DNA of 46,830 nt from positions 1 to 46,830 of the forward strand of contig NZ_JAJFOW010000048.1 in NCBI RefSeq assembly GCF_020731285.1, written 5' to 3'. Shown here one piece after another: positions 24,884 through 33,546 of the stretch. This DNA is from Cohnella baijiui (GTDB lineage: Bacteria; Bacillota; Bacilli; Paenibacillales; Paenibacillaceae). The notes beneath the pieces were generated by a model. It made no database searches, had not been told where the DNA came from, and was given only the letters and a program-made list of their open reading frames with translations. Position 1 is the stretch's first letter; the number at the start of each line of letters is the position of its first letter. The position numbers and the translations under genes are program-made.

Positions 24884-24925
24884 AAGAAGGAGACCCCGGG
24901 GCTACCCCTGGGCTCCTTCTTTTTT
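24884..24925 (+). terminator. Intrinsic terminator after bofC
   Basis: AAGAAGGAG (24884-24892) pairs with CTCCTTCTT (24913-24921) around an inner CCC/GGG pairing. A run of T extends to 24925. Confidence 0.9.
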
Positions 24926-24985
24926 GCGTGTTGAGGGGCTGTCTTTCCCGAACTGCTAACCTCTAAATCCGGTGTTCGGTATTTG

Positions 24986-25014
24986 TTCTCATCCTCTCAA
25001 TCATTTGGTATAAT
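24986..25014 (+). promoter_or_regulatory. Sigma-A promoter of the ruvCAB operon
   Basis: TTCTCA at 24986-24991, a 17-nt spacer and TATAAT at 25009-25014. It lies 45 nt before the ruvC start chosen here. Confidence 0.68.
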
Positions 25015-25058
25015 CAAGTAGGCTGTTTGAAATGACGACTAGAGAGCGGGGTTGCTTC

Positions 25059-25562
25059 ATGCGCGTATTGGGTATCGACCCCGGCATCGCGATCATGGGA
25101 TTCGGATTCGTGGACAAGATCGGGCATCGTCTCGTCCCCGTGCAATACGGGAGCATCCAGACCGCCGCCCACACGCCCCAGGAGCAGCGGCTGGTCCAGA
25201 TCTACGAGGCGTCCTGCCAACTGCTGGATCAGTACCGACCGGAGCGGATCGCGGTGGAGAAGCTCTTCTTCAACAAAAATGTCACGAACGCGTTCAGCGT
25301 CGGACAAGCCCGCGGCGTGTTCTTACTGGCGGCGGCGCAGCGCGGCATTCCGGTCGGCGAATATACGCCGATGCAGGTGAAGCAGGCGGTCGTTGGCTAC
25401 GGCGGCGCCGAGAAGAAGCAAGTGCAGGAGATGGTCAAGCGTCTCCTCAAGCTGTCGACGGTGCCGAAGCCGGACGACGTGGCCGACGCGCTGGCGGTGG
25501 CGATCTGCCATGCGCACTCCGTCGGATTGAACGAGAGAATGAACGGAGTGACGCGATCTTGA
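25059..25562 (+). CDS. ruvC: Holliday junction resolvase RuvC
   Basis: Cuts Holliday junctions symmetrically during recombination repair, guided by RuvAB. It has 167 aa. The RNase H-like acidic residues are Asp7 (LGIDPG), Glu67 (VEKLFF), Asp140 and Asp143 (DDVADALAVAICH). I choose ATG 25059 because homologues begin with the first beta strand; the in-frame ATG at 25032 would add nine residues and has no ribosome-binding site. B. subtilis has no ruvC, so this is a difference from that backbone. It overlaps ruvA by 4 nt. Confidence 0.94.
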   Translation: MRVLGIDPGIAIMGFGFVDKIGHRLVPVQYGSIQTAAHTPQEQRLVQIYEASCQLLDQYRPERIAVEKLFFNKNVTNAFSVGQARGVFLLAAAQRGIPVGEYTPMQVKQAVVGYGGAEKKQVQEMVKRLLKLSTVPKPDDVADALAVAICHAHSVGLNERMNGVTRS

Positions 25563-26182
25563 TCGATTACTTAGTAGGGCGCGTAGCCCATATCGAAATG
25601 GAGTACGTCGTGCTGGACGTGCGGGATATCGGGTACCGGGTGTTCGTGCCGAATCCATATGCGCTCGCCCGGAGCGAAGAGCCGGTGCAATTGTTCATTC
25701 ATCATCACGTCCGCGAGGACGCGATTCAGCTGTTCGGCTTTCCGACGCGGGACGAGCAGAGTCTGTTCCGCAAGCTGCTCGACGTGTCCGGCATCGGGCC
25801 CCGGGTCGCGCTGGGCGTCCTCGCGGGCGGGCGGCCGGAGACGGTCGCCGCGGCGATCCAGCAGGAAAATCTGACGTTCTTGACCAAGCTGCCCGGCATC
25901 GGGAAGAAGACCGCCCAACGGATGATTCTCGACCTGAAGGACAAGCTCGGGGTGTACGACGACCGGATGCATGGCATCGCCCTTGTAGCGCCGGCGAGCC
26001 AGCTCACGATGGGCGAGGAAGAGTCCTCGAACTGGGCGGCGGCGCGCGAAGCGCTTGCGGGTCTCGGCTATCGGGACGTCGAGCTGGACCGCGCCTGGGG
26101 GGCGATCCGCGATCAGGCGAAGCCCGACGCGTCGCCGGACGCGCTCATGAAGCTTGCGCTGCAGCAGTTGTTCCAAGGTTAA
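25559..26182 (+). CDS. ruvA: Holliday junction DNA helicase subunit RuvA
   Basis: Binds the four-way junction and loads RuvB. It has 207 aa. An N-terminal OB fold begins MIDYLVGRVAHIEMEYVVLD. Helix-hairpin-helix motifs follow (VSGIGPRVALGVLAG and LPGIGKKTAQRMILDLKDKL), and domain III at the C-terminus (AREALAGLGYRDVELDRA) contacts RuvB. The start is a TTG at 25559 overlapping the ruvC stop, with GGAGTG upstream. A longer upstream frame reading is a shadow of ruvC. Confidence 0.94.
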   Translation: MIDYLVGRVAHIEMEYVVLDVRDIGYRVFVPNPYALARSEEPVQLFIHHHVREDAIQLFGFPTRDEQSLFRKLLDVSGIGPRVALGVLAGGRPETVAAAIQQENLTFLTKLPGIGKKTAQRMILDLKDKLGVYDDRMHGIALVAPASQLTMGEEESSNWAAAREALAGLGYRDVELDRAWGAIRDQAKPDASPDALMKLALQQLFQG

Positions 26183-26213
26183 CGATTGAGGAGCGGGAGA
26201 GGGGGCCGTACGG

Positions 26214-27218
26214 GTGGAAGACCGGATCGTGACCGCTCATTTGATGGTAGAGGACGGACCGGCTGAATTCAGCCTGCGTCCGCGATATTTGGCCGAATAC
26301 ATCGGCCAATCGCAAGTTAAAGAAAACATGAAAATCTATATCGAGGCGGCGAAGCTGCGCCAGGAGGCGCTCGACCACGTCCTGCTGTACGGCCCGCCGG
26401 GCCTCGGCAAGACGACGCTGTCCAACATCATCGCCAACGAACTCGGCGTCAATATCCGCACGACCAGCGGACCTGCGATTGAGCGGCCCGGGGATTTGGC
26501 GGCGATCCTGTCGAATCTGCAGGAGAACGACGTGCTGTTCATCGACGAGATCCACCGTTTACATCGCACCGTCGAGGAAGTGCTGTATCCCGCGATGGAG
26601 GACTTCGCGCTGGATTTCGTAATCGGCAAAGGGCCGAGCGCGAGGTCGATGCGGCTCGATCTGCCAAGGTTCACGCTGATCGGCGCGACGACACGCGCGG
26701 GATTGCTGTCGGCGCCGTTGCGCGACCGGTTCGGCGTCGTGAGCCGTCTCGAATTCTATACGGAGGACGAGCTAGCCTATATCGTCAGCCGGACGTCGGA
26801 TCTGCTGAACGTCGGCATTCTGGGCGAGGCGTCGCGGGAGATCGCGCGGCGCGCCCGGGGGACGCCCCGGATCGCGAACCGGCTGCTCAAGCGGGTGCGG
26901 GACCACGCCCAAGTGCGCGGCGACGGCATCATCACCGAGCAGCTCGCCCGCGAGGCGCTCGAGCGCATCCAGGTCGACCCGATGGGACTCGACGCGATCG
27001 ACCACAAAATGCTGCAGGCGATGATCCAAAGCTTTCGCGGCGGCCCGGTCGGCGTCGACACGATCGCAGCGTCGATCGGCGAGGAGAGCCAGACGATCGA
27101 AGACGTCTACGAGCCGTACCTAATGCAGATCGGCTTCCTTCAGCGGACGCCCCGCGGACGGATCGTGACCCATGCGGCTTACCGGCATCTGGGCCTGCCC
27201 GTGCCGGAGCCGTCATGA
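26214..27218 (+). CDS. ruvB: Holliday junction branch-migration ATPase RuvB
   Basis: A hexameric AAA+ motor that drives branch migration. It has 334 aa. Walker A YGPPGLGKTTLS is near residues 59-70 and Walker B FIDEIHR near residues 110-116. Sensor 1 GATTRAG and the arginine-finger region LLSAPLRDRFG follow. The winged-helix C-terminus is complete (GFLQRTPRGRIVTHAAY). GTG 26214 is the start, though its ribosome-binding site (GGGAGAGGGGG) is 10 or more nt away. It overlaps the next gene by 4 nt. Confidence 0.96.
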   Translation: MEDRIVTAHLMVEDGPAEFSLRPRYLAEYIGQSQVKENMKIYIEAAKLRQEALDHVLLYGPPGLGKTTLSNIIANELGVNIRTTSGPAIERPGDLAAILSNLQENDVLFIDEIHRLHRTVEEVLYPAMEDFALDFVIGKGPSARSMRLDLPRFTLIGATTRAGLLSAPLRDRFGVVSRLEFYTEDELAYIVSRTSDLLNVGILGEASREIARRARGTPRIANRLLKRVRDHAQVRGDGIITEQLAREALERIQVDPMGLDAIDHKMLQAMIQSFRGGPVGVDTIAASIGEESQTIEDVYEPYLMQIGFLQRTPRGRIVTHAAYRHLGLPVPEPS

Positions 27219-27679
27219 ACTGGCGAGGGGACGACGCATTGCCCCGTCCCGCGCTGACCGTCGTCTACGACGGAGAATGCAATCTGTGTCTTGCCACCGT
27301 CGCCAAGCTGCAGACGCTGCGCACGCGGAGCGAGATACGCTACGCGACGCTGCAGTCGCTCGAAGAAGGATCGATTCCTTCCTGGCCCGCGATCGCGCAT
27401 GTGCCCGCGGAGCGCCTGGCCGCCCAACTGCACGTAACGGACGAAGCAGGCCGGCTGTACGGCGGCTCGGAGGCCGTCATGCGGCTTCTGCAGGAGGTGC
27501 CTTCGCTGCGCTGGCTGGCCGTCTTGGGCGGCTTGCCCGGCATGAAGGGCGTCAGCCGGGCGCTGTACCGCCTCATCGCGAGGCATCGGTACCGGCTTTT
27601 CGGACGCACCCCTATCTGCGCGGACGGCGTATGCCGGCTGCCGGACACTAAACCGAACGACGGAGGGAAACCAACATGA
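27215..27679 (+). CDS. DCC-family (DUF393) thioredoxin-like protein
   Basis: A protein of 154 aa. The family hallmark VVYDGECNLCLATVAKL gives Asp19 and the Cys22-x-x-Cys25 pair. The fold is predicted to be thioredoxin-like, but substrates are unknown. Later conserved elements are VGGS-like YGGSEAVMRLL and RHRYRLFG near the C-terminus, with an extra CxxxxC (CADGVC) near the end. ATGA overlaps with ruvB before it and spoIID after it place it in one coupled operon. Confidence 0.86.
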   Translation: MNWRGDDALPRPALTVVYDGECNLCLATVAKLQTLRTRSEIRYATLQSLEEGSIPSWPAIAHVPAERLAAQLHVTDEAGRLYGGSEAVMRLLQEVPSLRWLAVLGGLPGMKGVSRALYRLIARHRYRLFGRTPICADGVCRLPDTKPNDGGKPT

Positions 27680-29778
27680 CCTTGTCTCAACGCCGCCGCA
27701 CGCGGCTTACCGCCGCGATGCTCGCGGCGCTCGCTTTGACGTCGGCCAGCGTGCCTGCCTACGGGGCCGTCTCGGTGCCCCAGCAGATTCGAGTGGCGCT
27801 CTTCCTGGATCTGGGGTCGAAGTATCAGTCGACGACGCCGTCAGCGACCCTCGTGTCGACCGACGGCATTTCGCTCTCCTGGCAAGCAGGCGGCGCTTTC
27901 GCGACGATCGCGGCAGGCGCTTCGGTCCGGTTCGCGGTTGACGGCTATCGCGTCGTCGTGCTGGAAACGGCGGATCCGACCGCCGCGGCGAACGCGCTGA
28001 AAAAGATCCAGGCCTCCTCCAAGGCCGGCGCCGTGACCAAGCTGATCAAGCGGGGCGCGGCCGTTTATCAGGTATCCGAAGGCGGCTTCGCGACGGCCGC
28101 GCTCGCCAAGTCCGCGCTCTCCAAATGGACGAACGCCGGCGTCGCGGGCGGATCGTCGCTCACGCCCGCTTTTGTCGGCGGGCCGTTGGCCGTCGAAGCC
28201 GGCCCCTATAGCAGCTTGGCCGAAGCGGCCGCTGCAGCCGAGCAGATCGGCAATGCCGGGCTGGACGCCTTCCCGGCGGTGAAGCCCGCTGCCGGCGGCG
28301 CCTCCTACGTCGTCCGCGTCGGTCAAGCCTCGGACGCGGGCGAGCAGGATCGCGTCCTGCAGGCCGCGTCGGCTGCCGGCTTCGCAGTTGCAAAGCCGGC
28401 TTCGAACGATCCGTACGCGGTCGTCCGCAACGACGTGACGGCCAACCCGGCCGGCGCGGCCGTCCCGCTCTACGGGCTTCCCGCGGGCTCGACCGCCGCG
28501 CTGCTCGCCGGCCCGGCCGGCGACGCGCCCATCCAGGTCGTCGAGCGCAGCAAGCGAAGCTACCGCGGCAATCTGGAGATGAGCGTGCTGAACAACAACC
28601 TGGCCGTTGTGAACGTTGTCGGCCTCGAGCAGTATTTGTACGCCGTCGTCGGCGCCGAAATTCCGTCGAGCTGGCCCGCCGAGGCGCAAAAGGCGCAAGC
28701 CGTCGCCGCACGTTCCTACGCGCTGTCGATGGGCAACCAGTATCAGGTAGCCCAGGTCGTGGACTCTACATACAGTCAGGCGTACAACGGCACGACCTCG
28801 GAAAATCCGAGCGCCATCGCGGGCGTCCAAGCGACGGCCGGCGAAGTTATGACGTCCGGCGGCAAAATCATCAACGCCGTGTTCTCGTCGAACGCGGGCG
28901 GCATCACGGCCGATCCGGTCGAGATCTGGGGCAATACGACGCCCTATCTCGCCGGCGTCGTCAAGAGTCCCGACGAAGGGCCGCAGCAGGGCAAGCCGGA
29001 CTGGTTCCGGATCGCGCTGAGCACGGGCGAGATTGGCTATATCCGGAGCGACATGGCCGCCGATCAAGGGCAGAAAAACGACGCCGGCCTGCCGGTGGTC
29101 CGGGTGACGGCGAACGACGTGGCGGTGCGGAAAATCCCGCTCGTTCAGAACGACGTAACCCCGCTTGCGCGGTTGAACGCCGGTGCGACCGCCGTCCTGC
29201 TGGACAAAGTGCCCGAATATACGAACTACAGCTGGGTTGAGGGTCCATACACAGGAGATCAGTTGCTGACCAATCTCAATAACAAGCTGGGCGCGAGCAA
29301 CAAGATTCAAGGACCGCTGCAGACGCTGGAAGTATCCGAGAAGGGCGCGTCCGGCCGGGCGATCAAGCTGTCGGCCAACGGCAAGCCCGTCGCGATTACG
29401 GGCGACAATCTGCGCAGCGCGCTGGGCGGCGTCAAGAGCACGCTGTTCGAAATCGAGGAGACGGGCCGCTTCACTGTCATGGGAGCGGACGGCGCCAAGC
29501 GCGAGCTGCCCGTTCAGTCCGGCCCGCTTCAGGTGCTTGGCGGCGACGGCGCCACGCGTTCGTTCGACAGCGGCAGCGCGATCGTACTGAGCGGCGGCGG
29601 CAAAATCCGCGCCATTACGGCGCAGGCGCAATTCGTCATCAGCGGCCAAGGCAACGGTCACGGCCTCGGCTTGTCGCAATGGGGGGCCAAAGGTCTGGCC
29701 GACCAAGGGTATGACTATCAATCGATTCTGAAATACTATTATAAGGATATTGCGCTGGAGAAGGATGGCAACGGATGA
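27676..29778 (+). CDS. SpoIID/LytB-domain secreted protein
   Basis: SpoIID is a lytic transglycosylase acting on septal peptidoglycan in engulfment; LytB of B. subtilis is an amidase enhancer with the same domain and about the same length. The product has 700 aa. A signal peptide covers about residues 1-33 (ending AYGA). Weak SPOR-like modules seem present in residues 95-260. The SpoIID domain (about 295-430) carries VVGAEIPSSWPAEAQKAQAV and AARSYAL. The C-terminal signature GQGNGHGLGLSQWGAKGLA is near residues 657-675. It is about twice the size of B. subtilis SpoIID. It is coupled to DCC and queA by ATGA overlaps, so expression may not be sporulation-specific. Confidence 0.88.
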   Translation: MTLSQRRRTRLTAAMLAALALTSASVPAYGAVSVPQQIRVALFLDLGSKYQSTTPSATLVSTDGISLSWQAGGAFATIAAGASVRFAVDGYRVVVLETADPTAAANALKKIQASSKAGAVTKLIKRGAAVYQVSEGGFATAALAKSALSKWTNAGVAGGSSLTPAFVGGPLAVEAGPYSSLAEAAAAAEQIGNAGLDAFPAVKPAAGGASYVVRVGQASDAGEQDRVLQAASAAGFAVAKPASNDPYAVVRNDVTANPAGAAVPLYGLPAGSTAALLAGPAGDAPIQVVERSKRSYRGNLEMSVLNNNLAVVNVVGLEQYLYAVVGAEIPSSWPAEAQKAQAVAARSYALSMGNQYQVAQVVDSTYSQAYNGTTSENPSAIAGVQATAGEVMTSGGKIINAVFSSNAGGITADPVEIWGNTTPYLAGVVKSPDEGPQQGKPDWFRIALSTGEIGYIRSDMAADQGQKNDAGLPVVRVTANDVAVRKIPLVQNDVTPLARLNAGATAVLLDKVPEYTNYSWVEGPYTGDQLLTNLNNKLGASNKIQGPLQTLEVSEKGASGRAIKLSANGKPVAITGDNLRSALGGVKSTLFEIEETGRFTVMGADGAKRELPVQSGPLQVLGGDGATRSFDSGSAIVLSGGGKIRAITAQAQFVISGQGNGHGLGLSQWGAKGLADQGYDYQSILKYYYKDIALEKDGNG

Positions 29779-30836
29779 ACGTAAGCGATTATGACTTTGA
29801 ATTGCCCGAGCGCCTGATCGCGCAGACGCCGCTAAAGGACCGAACGTCTTCCCGACTGCTTGTCCTGCACCGCGACACCGGCGCGGTCGAGCATCGGTCC
29901 TTTCGGGACTTGAAGGACTATCTTCGCCCGGGCGACACGCTCGTCCTGAACGATACGAAGGTGATCCCCGCGCGCCTGTTCGGCACCAAGGCGGATACGG
30001 GCGCCAAGGTCGAGCTATTGCTGCTCAAAAATATCGAAGGCGACCTATGGGAGGCACTCGTACGTCCCGGCAAGAAGATCCGCAAAGGCGCGATCCTGCA
30101 TTTTGGCGGCGCGGATCTCGATTCGGAACAAAAAGTGAAACCGATTCTCACCGCCGTCGTAGAAGAAGAAGGCGAGATGGGCGCCAGACTCATCCGTTTT
30201 GCCTATGAAGGCATCTTTAACGAATTGCTGGATCGGCTCGGCGAGATGCCGCTGCCTCCTTATATAAAGGAAAGACTGGACGACCGCGACCGTTATCAGA
30301 CGGTTTACGCCCGTCACGAAGGCTCCGCCGCGGCGCCGACGGCCGGTCTCCATTTTACGGACGACTTCCTGGCCGAGCTCGAGGCATGGGGCGTCCGGAT
30401 CTGCCGGGTGACGCTGCACGTCGGCCTCGGCACCTTCCGCCCGGTGGCGGTCGAGAACGTCCTGGAACATCGGATGCACGAGGAATGGTACTCCGTCAGT
30501 CCGGAGAGCGCGGCCCTGCTGAATCGGGCTCGGGCCGAAGGCGGACGCGTCGTCGCGGTAGGCACGACCTCGGCCCGCACGTTGGAGACGGTCGGAGGAC
30601 GGTTCGGCGAAAGGCCGATCGAACCGTGCAGCGGATGGACGGATATTTTCATTTATCCGGGCTATGAATTCCGCCTCGTAAACGCCCTGCTGACGAACTT
30701 TCATTTGCCGAAGTCGACGCTCGTGATGCTCGTCAGCGCCCTCGCCGGCCGCGAAGCAATTCTCTCGGCCTACCGTGAGGCCGTCGCCGAGCAATACCGC
30801 TTTTTCAGCTTCGGCGACGCGATGTTCATCACCTAG
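29775..30836 (+). CDS. queA: tRNA preQ1(34) S-adenosylmethionine ribosyltransferase-isomerase QueA
   Basis: Transfers and rearranges the ribose of SAM onto preQ1-tRNA to make epoxyqueuosine. It has 353 aa, of usual length. Family landmarks are FELPERLIAQTPLKDRTSSR near residues 8-27, VLNDTKVIPARLFG near residues 57-70, GSAAAPTAGLHFT near residues 180-192, and TNFHLPKSTLVMLVSAL near residues 316-332. The start overlaps the spoIID-like gene by 4 nt. It is followed by tgt, the preceding step in the same pathway. Confidence 0.96.
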   Translation: MNVSDYDFELPERLIAQTPLKDRTSSRLLVLHRDTGAVEHRSFRDLKDYLRPGDTLVLNDTKVIPARLFGTKADTGAKVELLLLKNIEGDLWEALVRPGKKIRKGAILHFGGADLDSEQKVKPILTAVVEEEGEMGARLIRFAYEGIFNELLDRLGEMPLPPYIKERLDDRDRYQTVYARHEGSAAAPTAGLHFTDDFLAELEAWGVRICRVTLHVGLGTFRPVAVENVLEHRMHEEWYSVSPESAALLNRARAEGGRVVAVGTTSARTLETVGGRFGERPIEPCSGWTDIFIYPGYEFRLVNALLTNFHLPKSTLVMLVSALAGREAILSAYREAVAEQYRFFSFGDAMFIT

Positions 30837-30858
30837 AGAAGGGACCGATTTTCGTACC

Positions 30859-31995
30859 ATGTCCGCCATTCGCTACGAATTGATCAAGACCTGCGCTCAG
30901 ACGGGCGCCCGTCTGGGCCGCGTGCACACGCCCCACGGCGTCATCGATACGCCGACGTTTATGCCCGTCGGGACGCAGGCGACCGTTAAGGGCATCAGCC
31001 CCGAAGAGCTCAAGGCGTTGAACGCGCAAATCATCCTGAGCAACACGTACCACCTGTTTCTCCGGCCCGGCCACGAGCTTGTGCGGGCGGCGGGCGGCTT
31101 GCACAAGATGATGAACTGGGACCGCCCGATCCTGACGGACAGCGGCGGCTTCCAAGTGTTCTCCTTGGCGGAGATGCGCAAAATTACGGAGGAGGGCGTG
31201 GCGTTCCGCTCTCACTTGAACGGCGACAAGCTGTTCCTCTCGCCGGAAGTGGCGACGAACGTCCAAAACGCCCTCGGCTCGGATATTATGATGGCGTTCG
31301 ACGAATGTCCGCCCTATCCGGCCGAATACGAATACGTCAAGCAGTCGACCGAACGGACGAGCCGCTGGGCGGAGCGATGCCTGAAGGCGCATGCCCGGCC
31401 TCACGACCAAGGGCTGTTCGCGATCGTCCAGGGCGGCATGCACAAAGACCTTCGCGCGCAAAGCGCGGCGGATTTGACTTCCCTGGATTTTCCGGGGTAT
31501 GCTATTGGGGGTTTGAGCGTAGGCGAATCCAAGGACATCATGTACGAGGTGCTGGAGCATACGGTTCCGCTGCTCCCGAGCAACAAGCCCCGTTACCTGA
31601 TGGGGGTCGGATCGCCGGACGCGCTCGTCGAAGGCAGCATCCGCGGCGTCGATATGTTCGATTGCGTCCTGCCGACGCGGATCGCCCGCAACGGCACGAC
31701 GATGACGAGCCAAGGCCGGCTCGTCGTCAAAAACGCCAAGTTCGCGGAGGACTTCGGTCCGATCGATCCCGAGTGCGATTGCTACGCCTGCCGGCATTAT
31801 TCCCGTGCCTACATCCGCCACCTGATCCGGGCCGACGAGATGTTCGGCCTGCGGCTGACGACGATTCACAACTTGCATTTCCTCGTCCATCTGATGGCCG
31901 AAGTCAGACAAGCCATCCGCGAAGACCGCTTGGGCGACTTCCGGGATGAGTTCTTCGAGAAATACGGCATGGCCCATAACGAAAGCGGATTCTGA
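30859..31995 (+). CDS. tgt: tRNA-guanine(34) transglycosylase
   Basis: Exchanges G34 for preQ1 in tRNAs with GUN anticodons. It has 378 aa. The nucleophile and general-base regions are LTDSGGFQVFSLAEM and DMFDCVLPTRIARNG. Zinc ligands lie in CDCYACRHYSRAYIRHL, with the His in TTIHNLHFL further on. ATG 30859 begins the protein just after AGAAGGGACC. An ORF reading from 30775 would overlap queA and is rejected. Confidence 0.96.
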   Translation: MSAIRYELIKTCAQTGARLGRVHTPHGVIDTPTFMPVGTQATVKGISPEELKALNAQIILSNTYHLFLRPGHELVRAAGGLHKMMNWDRPILTDSGGFQVFSLAEMRKITEEGVAFRSHLNGDKLFLSPEVATNVQNALGSDIMMAFDECPPYPAEYEYVKQSTERTSRWAERCLKAHARPHDQGLFAIVQGGMHKDLRAQSAADLTSLDFPGYAIGGLSVGESKDIMYEVLEHTVPLLPSNKPRYLMGVGSPDALVEGSIRGVDMFDCVLPTRIARNGTTMTSQGRLVVKNAKFAEDFGPIDPECDCYACRHYSRAYIRHLIRADEMFGLRLTTIHNLHFLVHLMAEVRQAIREDRLGDFRDEFFEKYGMAHNESGF

Positions 31996-32013
31996 CGAAA
32001 GGGGGGATATACG

Positions 32014-32331
32014 ATGCTTTATTTGGCTGACAACGCAGGCGGAAGCAGCTTGCTGATGACGCTTTTGCCGTTCGTGCTCATGTTCGTCATCTTCTACTTC
32101 CTGCTGATTCGCCCGCAACAGAAAAAATCGAAAGATCGCAACTCCATGCTGCGCGCGCTGAAAAAGGGCGACAAGGTGACGACGATCGGCGGTCTCCACG
32201 GCTCGATCGATCAAATCACCGACGATACCATCGTTTTGAAAGTGAACGACGTCACGAAGCTGACGTTCGAACGTTCGGCGATCAACAACGTCACGGCGCG
32301 TTCCCAGGAGAAATCCGAAGGAGAAGCTTGA
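32014..32331 (+). CDS. yajC: Preprotein translocase subunit YajC
   Basis: An accessory protein of the SecDF holotranslocon. It has 105 aa, with one membrane helix (about residues 14-32, TLLPFVLMFVIFYFLLIRPQ) and then the conserved RPQQKKSKDRN and GDKVTTIGGLHGSI segments. GAAAGGGGGG precedes the ATG. It closes the ruv-queA-tgt operon. Its partners SecD and SecF are encoded at 37229-39389. Confidence 0.95.
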   Translation: MLYLADNAGGSSLLMTLLPFVLMFVIFYFLLIRPQQKKSKDRNSMLRALKKGDKVTTIGGLHGSIDQITDDTIVLKVNDVTKLTFERSAINNVTARSQEKSEGEA

Positions 32332-32353
32332 TTGACGCTGTTCCGATCCAAGC

Positions 32354-32396
32354 AAATGGCTGCCTGTTTCCCGAGAGGGAGACGAGCAGCCATTTT
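32354..32396 (+). terminator. Terminator hairpin after yajC
   Basis: AAATGGCTGC (32354-32363) pairs with GCAGCCATTT (32386-32395), with GTTTCCC/GGGAGAC extending the stem inside. The downstream TTTTGTGT is a short U-tract. It may also serve the converging gene on the minus strand. Confidence 0.75.
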
Positions 32397-32516
32397 GTGT
32401 CATACAGAATGGATAAGTTTTACCCCTATCTACTTCTGTATGACCTCCGAAAAAACGAGTCGCCATCGGGGAAGACGGCAAAGCCGTTTTCACTTGCAAT
32501 TCCGTCTACGGCGCGT

Positions 32517-33374
32517 TCAAGACCCGGTATATCGGGAGGAGGCCAGCTTGCCCCGCAGGCTCCGGCCTTCCTCGGGACGATCCGCGCGTGCCGCCCAACC
32601 CCCGACTGCCCAGCCTGTCGCCGAAGCGACTGCCGCGAGCGCGATCCCGGCCAGCATATCGGTCGCCCAATGGATGCCGAGGTAAAAAATCGAGAACAGG
32701 ATCGCTCCGGCGTGAAGCCAAGCGAGCAGCGCCCATTTTCGCCGGCCGGACCTTAGCGCGATGAGCGCCGTCGTGACGGAAATGGCGGTATGCAGGCTCG
32801 GGAAACAATTGTCGAGGCCGGACAGACGCCGGTACTGGGACTCGAACTCGGGATAAACGTCGAGCATCAGAAAACGAATCTGAGGCGCGACATGCCAAGC
32901 CTCGTTTACCGGAAGAAGCAAAAAAAACGGCATCGCGATCAAGTAGTCGAGCAGCAAAGCCGTGCAAAACGCGTAATACAGCCGCTTGTTCCGTTCGCTC
33001 GCATACAACGTAATGGAGGTGATCACGAATGCTTGAAAAATCACGAGGTACAATAGCGCGCAAGTCCAAGTAAGCGCGGGCGACGCCAATCGCCGCTGCA
33101 GCCGCCCCTGCCACGCGCCTTCCCAGTCCGTCAACGCGGCAGTGAGGTCCTTCGGTTCGGGAAACAGCGCCTCCAGCCGAAGCTCGTATTTGTTCGCGAG
33201 CAAAATCGTCAGCAGTGCCGCGAAAAAGAGCAGCGCCCTCGGCGATACGGCGAGCAGGCGCAGCCAGATGCCGACCGCTTCGAGCGGCCCCCGTCCGCCG
33301 ACCCAGCGGATCAGCAAAGCGGCGGCGACAGCGGTGAGCGCCGAGATCGTCGCCATGGAATGGATGGCCCACAT
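32517..33374 (-). CDS. PAP2/inositolphosphotransferase-family membrane phosphatase
   Basis: A protein of 285 aa with about six membrane segments. The PAP2 active-site motifs are CFPSLHTAIS near residues 190-199 and FYLGIHWATDMLAG near residues 229-242, giving the two catalytic His residues. The first motif (KxxxxxxRP) is not evident, as in the Aur1/Ipt1-like branch. It probably acts on a lipid or phospho-head-group; the substrate is not known. It is encoded against the flanking operon and interrupts the yajC-yrzE order seen in B. subtilis. GGGGGAC precedes the start codon on the minus strand. A longer overlapping frame is a shadow. Confidence 0.83.
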   Translation of the reverse strand: MWAIHSMATISALTAVAAALLIRWVGGRGPLEAVGIWLRLLAVSPRALLFFAALLTILLANKYELRLEALFPEPKDLTAALTDWEGAWQGRLQRRLASPALTWTCALLYLVIFQAFVITSITLYASERNKRLYYAFCTALLLDYLIAMPFFLLLPVNEAWHVAPQIRFLMLDVYPEFESQYRRLSGLDNCFPSLHTAISVTTALIALRSGRRKWALLAWLHAGAILFSIFYLGIHWATDMLAGIALAAVASATGWAVGGWAARADRPEEGRSLRGKLASSRYTGS

Positions 33375-33451
33375 TGGATAGTCCCCCTGCTTTGTGGTTG
33401 TCTAGTTGCCAATATGCCCCAAAAGGAAGGGAGCTAGTATCCCGCCGTGCT

Positions 33452-33491
33452 AAAAAGACGGTCCTCGGAACGCCTGCGCTCCCGGACCGCC
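33452..33491 (-). terminator. Intrinsic terminator (minus strand) after the TIGR04086 gene
   Basis: Read on the minus strand, GGCGGTCC (33491-33484) pairs with GGACCGTC (33464-33457), with one G-U pair. It is followed by TTTTT (33456-33452). Confidence 0.75.
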
Positions 33492-33546
33492 CTTGATTTG
33501 CCGTTTTGCCAAAATGACCGCTGCCCGTCTAGCGGCCGCCAATCGT

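Noticed and set aside
27841..29721. 626-codon minus-strand ORF opposite the spoIID-like gene
   Set aside because: A high-GC antisense frame with no domain, while the plus strand shows a signal peptide and SpoIID motifs.
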